IMG/VR virus record: IMGVR_UViG_3300021960_000532
Coordinates: 1-23,381 of that record
DNA: 23,381 bases
DNA from: a virus
Strand: one strand, 5' to 3'
Within the stretch, counting starts at the first letter, position 1. Each line of letters starts with the position of its first letter. Below the pieces are notes generated by a model. It was not told the origin of the DNA. It made no database searches and was given only the letters and a program-made list of their open reading frames with translations. The position numbers and the translations under genes are program-made. This document shows, piece after piece, positions 16,631 through 22,685 of the stretch.

Positions 16631-17812
16631 ATGGGCATTACAAACAAAAGTAAATTAAATTGGAATGAGTTAGAAGAATATTGCAACAATCAACGTGAGC
16701 TAGATATAATAAAAGCCCGCGCACACTATGACAATGTTGACGAAACAGCCGCACATTTTGGTATATCGAGCCGAGCGATTTATACGATTACAAGTGGCGT
16801 AAAAGCAAGAGCCGCACGCAAAGGTCATGCGCCAGAACATGATATGACTGCTACTGCACCAGATGGCTTCCAAGTCAAAGGTGTTAGCACTTATTACAAT
16901 GCAAGCGGACAAAAAACAGGCCAATGGGTTAAGACTATTGGCGACAAAGAGCGTCAACATGAGATTATGTTGCAGGCGATTGAAGAAACGCATAAAAACT
17001 ATAAGCCATTTAAGCCAAGCTCTAAAGTAAAGCACACAGATAAAGACTTATTATCATTAATTACGATAACGGACTTTCACTTAGGTATGTATGCATGGGA
17101 AGCTGAAACTGGTGATGACTGGGACGTAAACATTTCTAAACGTGTTTTTCTTAATGCTATAGCAGATATGATAGAAGCCGCACCAAAAGCTCATACAGGC
17201 TTTCTTTGCCAGCTAGGTGATTTCCTACACTTCGACGGCATTACGGCTGTTACTCCAATGTCAGGCCACATATTAGACGCTGATACGCGCTATAGTAAGC
17301 TGGTAGGGTTGACTATTGAGATAATGACACAAGCCGTTCATATGATGCTTAAAAAGTTTGGCAAGGTTGTAGTAGTACAGGCCGAAGGCAACCACGATAT
17401 GTCAGGTTCAATATGGCTAAGAAAGCACATTAAATATGTATTTAAAGATGACAAAAGAGTAGAAGTCATTGACAATGAATTCCCATACTATGCTTATTTA
17501 CATGGTGAGATATTACTAGGGTTTCATCATGGGCACAAAAAGAAAATGGCACAACTGCCAAAGTTGTTTGCGAGTGAGCCACGTTTTCGTAAACTATGGG
17601 GACAGTCAACACAAGCTTATATACATACTGGACATATGCACCACGAACGTGTTATTGAGGACGCTGGCGCTGTCTGTGAAATGCACCCGACATTGTCAAC
17701 ACGAGATTCCTACAGCACCGCTGGCGGCTGGACGTCAGCAAGAGGTGCTAAAGTAATTACATATCATTCTAAACTTGGCGAGGTACACCGAACAACTGTG
17801 AGGCCACGTTAG
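16631..17812 (+). CDS. HTH plus calcineurin-like metallophosphoesterase
   Basis: 393 aa. Residues about 10-62 form a helix-turn-helix region (DETAAHFGISSRAIYTITSG). From about 143 the metallophosphoesterase motifs occur in order: TDFH (D148, H150), LGDF (D197), GNHD (254-256), FHHGH (300-302) and GHMHH (334-338). These bind two metal ions and hydrolyse phosphodiester or phosphomonoester bonds; the substrate is unknown. HTH-linked phosphoesterases of this kind occur in other tailed phages and may act on DNA. The gene is separated from the lysis genes by terminator-like hairpins. Its 3' end overlaps the opposing operon by 44 bp. No strong ribosome site is visible. Confidence 0.82.
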   Translation: MGITNKSKLNWNELEEYCNNQRELDIIKARAHYDNVDETAAHFGISSRAIYTITSGVKARAARKGHAPEHDMTATAPDGFQVKGVSTYYNASGQKTGQWVKTIGDKERQHEIMLQAIEETHKNYKPFKPSSKVKHTDKDLLSLITITDFHLGMYAWEAETGDDWDVNISKRVFLNAIADMIEAAPKAHTGFLCQLGDFLHFDGITAVTPMSGHILDADTRYSKLVGLTIEIMTQAVHMMLKKFGKVVVVQAEGNHDMSGSIWLRKHIKYVFKDDKRVEVIDNEFPYYAYLHGEILLGFHHGHKKKMAQLPKLFASEPRFRKLWGQSTQAYIHTGHMHHERVIEDAGAVCEMHPTLSTRDSYSTAGGWTSARGAKVITYHSKLGEVHRTTVRPR

Positions 17813-18071
17813 CGGCTTGCTGATATTGCAACTCTAATTTATCACAAATAGCATAAAACTCAGTTGCTTTCTCAGCACCATAGCAAGTATATGATGACCA
17901 GTTTAATGTTTCAATAAAGTTAAACTTATTAGTGTAGACATCACGTCTAAATAGATGAAAGTCATACTTTAAGCAGTCGTCATCTTCGTGGACTAGCTCT
18001 TGATTAAGAAAGTATGTGTCCATATATTCGTCTATGTTGTCTTGCCAGTTCCAACTTTGTATAAAAGCCAT
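17769..18071 (-). CDS. Unknown 100-aa acidic protein, last gene of minus operon
   Basis: I do not recognise this family. The protein is rich in aromatic and acidic residues (WNWQDNIDEYMDTYFLNQ, then HEDDDCLKYDFHLFRRD). No membrane segment or known motif is evident, but there are two Cys (residues 33 and 63). The ATG overlaps the stop of the HNH gene (TAATG) and is preceded by a strong AAGGAGATA, so the start is well supported. The C-terminal 14 codons lie antisense to the phosphoesterase C terminus. Confidence 0.6.
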   Translation of the reverse strand: MAFIQSWNWQDNIDEYMDTYFLNQELVHEDDDCLKYDFHLFRRDVYTNKFNFIETLNWSSYTCYGAEKATEFYAICDKLELQYQQAANVASQLFGVPRQV

Positions 18072-18478
18072 TAGTCTATCTCCTTGATATTTGGTTTGTA
18101 AGTATTGCCAAAGCTTCTTGATTGTATCTTGGTACGACTTTGGATTCGTTGCTTGGGTTTCTGTGACTTCTTAGTCGTTTTTAGTAGCGAACGTAACTTT
18201 TTACGTGCTAGACTATCTGCTTTATCTTTAACTATTGCACACTTAATGCAGGTCAATAAGATATTACGCAATTCGTGTTTTCCACCCATAGAGCGTTGAT
18301 GAATGTGTTCCTCTCGTATATGCCTTGCCTTAAATACTAAAGGCTCTTTACAAGTCGCGCATTTACCATCTTGCTCTATCAATAGTTGACCAAACTGCAT
18401 TTTAGTTAGCGGTTTGAATTTAACATAGTCGGGGTGGTCAGAAAGCTTCATAGTCGCCTCTAAGTGCTTTGCTGACAT
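18071..18478 (-). CDS. HNH-type nuclease protein, possibly degenerate
   Basis: 135 aa. A zinc site is formed by CATC (40, 43) and CIKC (77, 80). Between them EEHIHQRSMGGKHELRNILL carries the H (58), GG and N (72) of the HNH fold. The final His normally seen after the second CxxC (CxxCH) is Ala here, so catalytic activity is uncertain. The basic tail (residues 85-125, many Lys and Arg) should bind nucleic acid. HNH proteins in phages act in packaging, homing or recombination. The start at 18478 overlaps the upstream gene by 41 bp. An alternative ATG at 18451 has a better AGAGG site and gives 126 aa. Confidence 0.75.
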   Translation of the reverse strand: MSAKHLEATMKLSDHPDYVKFKPLTKMQFGQLLIEQDGKCATCKEPLVFKARHIREEHIHQRSMGGKHELRNILLTCIKCAIVKDKADSLARKKLRSLLKTTKKSQKPKQRIQSRTKIQSRSFGNTYKPNIKEID

Positions 18479-18635
18479 CAGCCTTTAATCTTCTTAACCA
18501 TTTATGTTGGTCGCGTGTATCTCCCCTTAATATTGCATTGCGATATTTGTAACGTGAATAATATGGGTGATTTACATAATAAGTTACAATGTTATTTTTG
18601 TCTTTATACTGTTCAATCATTACGCAGACTTTCAT
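18438..18635 (-). CDS. Unknown 65-aa basic protein in minus operon
   Basis: I do not recognise it. The N-terminal part is strand-like (KNNIVTYYVNHPYYSRYKY); the C-terminal part is a basic helix (KWLRRLKADVSKALRGDYEAF). It has many Tyr, Arg and Lys and could bind nucleic acid, but there is no defined motif. It overlaps the HTH gene by 23 bp and the HNH gene by 41 bp. A second in-frame ATG at 18620 would reduce the overlap with the HTH gene to 8 bp and may be the true start. Neither has a clear ribosome site, so coupling is likely. Confidence 0.5.
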   Translation of the reverse strand: MKVCVMIEQYKDKNNIVTYYVNHPYYSRYKYRNAILRGDTRDQHKWLRRLKADVSKALRGDYEAF

Positions 18636-18822
18636 TTAATTCATGTAATATGCTAGGAGTTAAATCATCACCATAAAGATTTATAATTTTAGACCAATGC
18701 TTTTCTGGTATGCCATTATTGACATACCATTTTCTAATTGTTTGCTGTTGCGTTTTACAATGTTGACTTAAAGCAATAGTGCCTCCACATTGTTTTATAA
18801 TTTGTTTTATTGTATATTTCAT
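18613..18822 (-). CDS. Small HTH regulator, YdaS/Cro-like
   Basis: 69 aa. The pattern CGGTIALSQHCKTQQQTIRKWY, followed by GIPEKHWSKI and an LYGDDLTP ending, matches single-domain Cro/YdaS proteins. In these, a Gly-Gly-x-x-Ala-Leu helix leads into a TxQxTIxxW recognition helix, and the domain ends in (I/V)P-x-x and a strand. It would bind operator DNA as a dimer. The ATG is one base past the stop of the 269-aa gene, and its AAGGAG lies within that gene's last codons. The nearby dyad at 19704-19736 is a candidate target; this is inference. Confidence 0.7.
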   Translation of the reverse strand: MKYTIKQIIKQCGGTIALSQHCKTQQQTIRKWYVNNGIPEKHWSKIINLYGDDLTPSILHELNESLRND

Positions 18823-18823
18823 T

Positions 18824-19633
18824 TTACACTCCTTTCATAATTTTTTTGGCGTAATCATCAATATCTTTGTTTTTCATTATTCTGTGTGTGGCTATTATAA
18901 AAAGCCTTTGTTCCCAAGTCATTTCATCAAGCTCCCATTTATATTCAGCCCAATAATCAGCCGCGCAATCTTCATAATTTTCGCTGTATTTACTACAAGC
19001 TTTTGTTATACGTTTATCCTCAAATTCCCATATAGGTTTATGATAATAACGTTTCTCTTGTTTAAAATAACACCAGTCATATTTTTCATCAGAATAAATA
19101 CAAAGAACTTTCGAAACGTTTCGTCGCTTTATTGGTTTATTTATTTCTATATGCTTTGTCGGTATATTTTTATTGGCTTCAATTCGCTTGCGTGATTTTT
19201 CAATATAATTCTTGCTAAAGAAGAATTTGGTAAATCGTAATTCAATGCAAGCGTGTTCTGCATTATGACCATGACCTAATTTTGCACCTGCTAAATGTCC
19301 TGCGTCATGTATTATATTTGCCCAGCCTGTGTCTGGTGAAAGTTTATATATATAATAACCATCTAACTTACTTTTATTATCACGCTTACCAGCGCTACTG
19401 TAATCACTTACAATCCAGCTAAACTTTCTTTTTCTATATGTATAAGTATCATTTATAATTTCATATGGAAATTCTTGATTAAATTCCTTTAGCCAAAATT
19501 GCTTAATACATTGTACTGCTGTTTTGAAATCAGCAGGTTCACTAGGTTCACCAAATCTAATTGTAAAACCATTATCAGTCCAAATTTTATTTGTACGTTC
19601 GTAAACGCCTTTGGCTTCTTGTGATATTCTCAT
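18824..19633 (-). CDS. 269-aa protein with HDxxH metal-site-like motif, unknown function
   Basis: First gene of the minus operon. Residues 104-131 read WANIIHDAGHLAG followed by KLGHGHNAEHACIE, giving His109, Asp110, His113, His121, His123, His127 and Glu131. This is like a zincin helix HExxH with Asp in place of Glu, followed by further ligand candidates. The preceding strand (YYIYKLSP) and the hydrophobic residues around the motif fit a metallopeptidase-like core. From memory, uncharacterised alphaproteobacterial phage proteins share W-x-x-(V/I)-H-D-x-x-H. An HD phosphohydrolase is less likely because no earlier conserved His is seen. The C-terminal part (200-260) is helical and charged. 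The AGGAGAT site and promoter at 19685-19713 support the start. Confidence 0.55.
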   Translation of the reverse strand: MRISQEAKGVYERTNKIWTDNGFTIRFGEPSEPADFKTAVQCIKQFWLKEFNQEFPYEIINDTYTYRKRKFSWIVSDYSSAGKRDNKSKLDGYYIYKLSPDTGWANIIHDAGHLAGAKLGHGHNAEHACIELRFTKFFFSKNYIEKSRKRIEANKNIPTKHIEINKPIKRRNVSKVLCIYSDEKYDWCYFKQEKRYYHKPIWEFEDKRITKACSKYSENYEDCAADYWAEYKWELDEMTWEQRLFIIATHRIMKNKDIDDYAKKIMKGV

Positions 19634-19684
19634 ATTACATCTCCTATTAAATGGCTTAATTGCCTTATGTAATATTTATATAGT

Positions 19685-19713
19685 AATTTATTTATTATAA
19701 TAAGTAAAGTCAA
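19685..19713 (-). promoter_or_regulatory. Candidate sigma70-type promoter for the minus operon
   Basis: On the minus strand, TTGACT (19713-19708) is followed after exactly 17 bases by TAAATT (19690-19685). The expected start of RNA near 19678 leaves a leader of about 45 bases that contains one arm of the outer inverted repeat. The -35 element overlaps the inner dyad. In so AT-rich a sequence the -10 match alone would mean little; the -35 and spacing carry the case. Confidence 0.5.
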
Positions 19714-19731
19714 AAAAGATAATTATTTTAC

Positions 19732-19760
19732 TTTACATTATATATACAATTTGATACTGT
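19732..19760 (+). promoter_or_regulatory. Weak candidate promoter for the rightward early operon
   Basis: TTTACA (19732-19737) and TACTGT (19755-19760) are 17 bases apart, and the -35 overlaps the inner dyad arm. The -10 match is poor, and TATTAT at 19766-19771 is an alternative without a good -35. A promoter must lie in this interval if the operon is separately transcribed, but its exact place is uncertain. Confidence 0.3.
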
Positions 19761-19803
19761 AATTATATTATCAAGCAATTAAGCTACATAAGGAGATAAT
19801 AAA

Positions 19804-20052
19804 ATGGAAAATAATTTTCACACATGGATAGATACATTTATTGATGAAAAAAATATAGACGTTGAACAAGTATTAGAAATTAATGGCAATAGTGGAATGA
19901 ATTATATTCCATTAAATTGCTTAATTGACGCTATTAAAAATACATCTAATAATGAACAAAATAATATAAAAAGTATGTTAGTAAAAATAGATTTCTACCA
20001 TAAAGATGTAATACATTATTTTAAACATTTAGCACAAGCTATAGCAATTTAA
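19804..20052 (+). CDS. Conserved-looking 82-aa early protein, unknown function
   Basis: First gene of the rightward operon. The sequence has the form FHTWIDTFIDEKNID, GNSGMNYIPLNCLIDAI and NIKSMLVKIDFYHKDVIHYF, then HLAQAIAI. From memory this pattern (TFxxEKxID, NxIP, IKxxLVxIDFxxxDV, HLAxAxA) recurs in short early proteins of unrelated phages, but I know of no function for it. It is acidic and helical, with no membrane segment. The ribosome site AAGGAGATAA is strong, so high early expression is likely. A role as a host-takeover or regulatory protein would be a guess. Confidence 0.75.
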   Translation: MENNFHTWIDTFIDEKNIDVEQVLEINGNSGMNYIPLNCLIDAIKNTSNNEQNNIKSMLVKIDFYHKDVIHYFKHLAQAIAI

Positions 20053-20062
20053 GGGGATAAAA

Positions 20063-20257
20063 ATGGTACAGTACGAACCAGCAAACAGCTATTATAATTA
20101 TAACGAAACAACAAACCATATTGAAATACCACGAGATAATTGGAACAATTACATAGCCGATTATCATAAACATTATGGTCGTGATGGTAAGTGGTACATA
20201 ACACACTATAATTCAGAAACACATGGAACTGATTTAGTTCCTGTAATAATTACATAA
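20063..20257 (+). CDS. Unknown 64-aa Tyr/Asn-rich early protein
   Basis: A short ORF with a good AAGGGGATAAAA ribosome site 10 bp after the previous stop. It is rich in Tyr, Asn and His (YEPANSYYNYNETTNH; DYHKHYGRDGKWYITHYN). No family is recognised. The clear initiation site and the tight operon context argue that it is expressed. Confidence 0.6.
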   Translation: MVQYEPANSYYNYNETTNHIEIPRDNWNNYIADYHKHYGRDGKWYITHYNSETHGTDLVPVIIT

Positions 20258-20281
20258 CTGCATAAAAATAGGAGATTAAAT

Positions 20282-20878
20282 ATGCAACATTCAGAATCAA
20301 CAAAAAACATAGCACCCGCGGTTACAGCCGCTAGTAATGCCATTACAGGTGCTAAGAAAGATGGCAAAAACCCACATTACAAATCAACATATGCAACACT
20401 TAGCTCAGTTATTAATGCGGCTAATAAACCACTAGCTGATAATAATTTAAGCATAATGCAAGAGTTAAGTGAAATAACAGACAACCAAATGATTAAAGTT
20501 ACTACACGATTAACACATACGTCTGGTGAATATTATGAATTAGTAACACCAGCACCATTGAAAAATAAAGATATTCATGTGCTTATGTCAACATTCACAT
20601 ATTGTCGTAGAAATGCAATATCAGCAATGCTTAATATGCCTGTTGAAGATGATGATGGAAATAAATCACATGATGCAAAAGCAGAGGAACCTGATTTTGA
20701 TACAGAACCACTAATGAGAAATATATATCAAGCACAAACTGTAGAAGAATTAGATGCAATAGCTAATACTATTAGACATACAGAAATGCCTAGTAAAAGC
20801 AAAGCTACATTGCGTAGTTTATATCTGACAGCGAAAAGAACCATGTTGAATAAAGAAGATAATAATGAAAATACATAA
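20282..20878 (+). CDS. ERF-family single-strand annealing protein
   Basis: 198 aa. The core matches the ERF superfamily: an N-terminal helix (NIAPAVTAASNAI), KNPHYKSTYATLSSVINA (residues 29-46), LTHTSGEYYEL, then a FTYCRRNAISAMLNMPVEDD segment ending in DDDGN. ERF proteins bind ssDNA and anneal complementary strands during phage recombination. The next gene is a YqaJ-type exonuclease and then an SSB, so these three form a recombineering set. The C-terminal tail (about 135-198) is acidic, then helical and basic. The ribosome site is ATAGGAGATTAAA; the 3' end overlaps the exonuclease start by 14 bp. Confidence 0.9.
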   Translation: MQHSESTKNIAPAVTAASNAITGAKKDGKNPHYKSTYATLSSVINAANKPLADNNLSIMQELSEITDNQMIKVTTRLTHTSGEYYELVTPAPLKNKDIHVLMSTFTYCRRNAISAMLNMPVEDDDGNKSHDAKAEEPDFDTEPLMRNIYQAQTVEELDAIANTIRHTEMPSKSKATLRSLYLTAKRTMLNKEDNNENT

Positions 20879-21512
20879 TGTAGAACAAGGTAGCCAAGAA
20901 TGGTTTGAAGCGAGGTGCGGTAATTTTACTGCATCTCGTATTAAAGATATATTAGCTAAAACCAAAAGTGGGTATAGTACATCGCGCAAGAATATGATTG
21001 TTAAATTAGCACTAGAACGCATGACTGGTCATGTCGAACAAAATACATATACTAGCCCTGCTATGCAACGTGGAACAGAGCTAGAAGCTGAAGCAAGAGA
21101 TTGTTACGCATTCGAGTTTGGTTATATAAATGTAAAAGAAATAGGTATGGTAACTCACCCTGACTTTGATTATATTACGTGTTCGCCAGATGGTTTAGTT
21201 GATAATGATGGATTAGTAGAAATTAAATGTCCATCTGCAATGCATAAGCACGTTAGCTATTTACAAGAAAATGCACACGCAGTTGAATATAAAACACAAT
21301 TACAGCATCAATTAATGGTAACTAAAAAAGAATGGGTTGACATAGTATCTTATGACCCACGTTTTCCAGTAGGTTTGCAATTAGCCCGTTGCAGGGTTTT
21401 ACCAGATATAGAATACCAAGAATATATGCTTGAAGAAATACATAGTGCCAACAGTGAGGTTGAAGCATTATTGTTAGAACTTAACCAATTACAAGGAGAT
21501 AAAAATGGTTAA
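20865..21512 (+). CDS. YqaJ-like / lambda-exonuclease-type recombination nuclease
   Basis: 215 aa. The opening QGSQEWFEARCGNFTASRI is a typical YqaJ start. RGTELEAEA (69-77) supplies an acidic residue. The PD-(D/E)xK core reads SPDGLVDNDGLVEIKCP with Asp109, Glu119 and Lys121. A later QLQHQLMVT helix (145-153) fits the family. The enzyme degrades 5' ends of linear duplex DNA to make 3' ssDNA, which the upstream ERF protein would anneal. The ribosome site is a weaker AAGAAGATAATA. It ends 8 bp inside the SSB gene. Confidence 0.9.
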   Translation: MKIHNVEQGSQEWFEARCGNFTASRIKDILAKTKSGYSTSRKNMIVKLALERMTGHVEQNTYTSPAMQRGTELEAEARDCYAFEFGYINVKEIGMVTHPDFDYITCSPDGLVDNDGLVEIKCPSAMHKHVSYLQENAHAVEYKTQLQHQLMVTKKEWVDIVSYDPRFPVGLQLARCRVLPDIEYQEYMLEEIHSANSEVEALLLELNQLQGDKNG

Positions 21513-21921
21513 TAAAGTAATTTTAATAGGGAACATTGGAAGTGAGCCACAGATACGCTCATTTAGTAATGGTAATAAAAACATGAGCTTTTCATTAGCT
21601 ACAAATGAACGTTGGAAAAATAAATCTGGCGAAACCCAAGAAAAAACATATTGGCATAAAATTAGCATATTTAATGAAAATTTAATTAAGTTAATGGAAA
21701 GTTATGCTGGCATGGGTTCAAAAATATATATTGAAGGTAAATTAATAACCAGAAAATATAGTACTGATAGTGGTGATAAATATACAACTGAAATTGTGCT
21801 AGAACGTTATAATGGTGAAATTAAATTACTTGGCAATAATAATAAAGGTACAGGACTAGCAACATTACCTGATAAGCCAATTACAACAGATTATCCACTT
21901 GATGACGATATACCATTTTAA
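21505..21921 (+). CDS. Single-stranded DNA-binding protein
   Basis: 138 aa. The OB fold is evident: NKVILIGNIGSEPQIRSF, a central SFSLATNERWKNKSGE and TYWHKISIF, then YIEGKLITRKY. After a short flexible segment the protein ends DDDIPF, the acidic tip that recruits partner proteins. The linker (about 108-130) is shorter than in E. coli SSB (178 aa). It protects ssDNA in recombination and replication and probably works with the ERF and exonuclease proteins directly upstream. The ribosome site ACAAGGAGATAAAA is strong. Confidence 0.95.
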   Translation: MVNKVILIGNIGSEPQIRSFSNGNKNMSFSLATNERWKNKSGETQEKTYWHKISIFNENLIKLMESYAGMGSKIYIEGKLITRKYSTDSGDKYTTEIVLERYNGEIKLLGNNNKGTGLATLPDKPITTDYPLDDDIPF

Positions 21922-21923
21922 AA

Positions 21924-22337
21924 ATGGGACAATATACAATACAAATTAACAGTGAGGTTGAGAGATTAAAAGCTCTTGACCTTACTAAAAGAGCACCAGC
22001 TGGCACATATATAACTTGGAAACGTGATAAACGCACCACAAATCAAAATAGCTTAATGTGGGCATTATTAACTATAATTAGCAATCAAGTACGTTGGAAT
22101 GGTAATGAATGGCATATAAGTGATATTGGTGGTCGTTATAGTGCAGAAAATTGGAAGCAGGTTTTTGCCTCTAGTTTATACAAAACGCAATTTATGCCAG
22201 ACCTTGATGGCGGTATGATACCATTAAATCCAAGTACAAGCAAAATGACTAAGGAGCAACATAGCGAATTATGTGAATTAATTATAGCGCAAGCCAACAA
22301 CTGGGGTATTAATATAAAAGATATAGAAAGTGAATAA
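21924..22337 (+). CDS. NinB-type recombination protein (lambda Orf family)
   Basis: 137 aa. The motif RTTNQNSLMWALLTIISNQV (residues 37-56) and the later NWKQVFASSLY fit NinB, a recombination mediator that in lambda can replace RecFOR functions. The family pattern R-x-x-x-Q-N-x-x-x-W-x-x-L is present. It follows SSB after 2 bp with no Shine-Dalgarno, so translation is probably coupled. It overlaps the RusA gene by 8 bp. Confidence 0.8.
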   Translation: MGQYTIQINSEVERLKALDLTKRAPAGTYITWKRDKRTTNQNSLMWALLTIISNQVRWNGNEWHISDIGGRYSAENWKQVFASSLYKTQFMPDLDGGMIPLNPSTSKMTKEQHSELCELIIAQANNWGINIKDIESE

Positions 22338-22677
22338 ACTAGTATTACCATTTCCAATTAGCGTTAATGCTATGTATTCAAATCTTGGACGAAGGCGTGT
22401 TAAATCTAAAAGATATAGAATATGGCGTGAAAAAGCAGTTGCAATGTTACAAATACAATATAACCAAAAATTAATAGATTATAATATAAAGTTAGAAATA
22501 GCTTTAAGCCCAAAAGATAAAAGGAAAAGAGATTTAGATAATCATGCTAAGGCAATACAAGATGCATTAACGTCTTTAGTTATTACTGATGATAGTTTAA
22601 TAAAAGAATTATATATGTATTGGTTGCCTAAATCAAAAAATGGATATGCAAATATAATTATAAAAAAATACAAATAG
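22330..22677 (+). CDS. RusA-type Holliday junction resolvase
   Basis: 115 aa from a GTG at 22330 within the end of the NinB gene. Features of the family: a start PFPISVNAMYSNLGRRR, the helix RYRIWREKAV, then KRDLDNHAKAIQDAL with Asp68 and Asp70, and ITDDSLIKEL with Asp87/88. These acidic residues correspond to the catalytic positions of RusA (70, 72 and 91 in the E. coli enzyme). It cuts four-way junctions formed during recombination or replication. The basic N-terminal patch should contact DNA. No own ribosome site is seen. Confidence 0.92.
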   Translation: MNKLVLPFPISVNAMYSNLGRRRVKSKRYRIWREKAVAMLQIQYNQKLIDYNIKLEIALSPKDKRKRDLDNHAKAIQDALTSLVITDDSLIKELYMYWLPKSKNGYANIIIKKYK

Positions 22678-22685
22678 GAGATAAA

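Larger units (their letters stand above)
19634..19803. promoter_or_regulatory. Divergent control region with nested inverted repeats
   Basis: These 170 bp separate the minus operon from the rightward early operon and are extremely AT-rich. An outer pair of perfect 10-bp arms, GCTTAATTGC (19654-19663) and GCAATTAAGC (19775-19784), is centred near 19719. An inner pair, GTAAAGT (19704-19710) and ACTTTAC (19730-19736), is centred at 19720. ACATAAGG also occurs in both leaders (complement at 19663-19670; direct at 19786-19793). Each start has an AGGAGAT ribosome site. The symmetry suggests shared control of the two operons. Confidence 0.6.

Noticed and set aside
17529-17756. 75-codon + strand frame within the phosphoesterase gene
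   Set aside because: It overlaps the conserved HGH and GHMHH coding region in another frame and has no motif of its own.
18779-19195. 138-codon hydrophobic + strand frame opposite the 269-aa gene
   Set aside because: Phe/Ile richness arises from complementing Lys/Glu/Asn codons in AT-rich DNA. The opposite frame has the ribosome site, the operon links and the motif.
19243-19309. HD-domain dGTPase-like motif in the 269-aa protein
   Set aside because: HDAGH followed by GHNAEHA recalls dGTPases, but the upstream His and downstream Asp required for HD domains are not evident, so I favour a different metal site.
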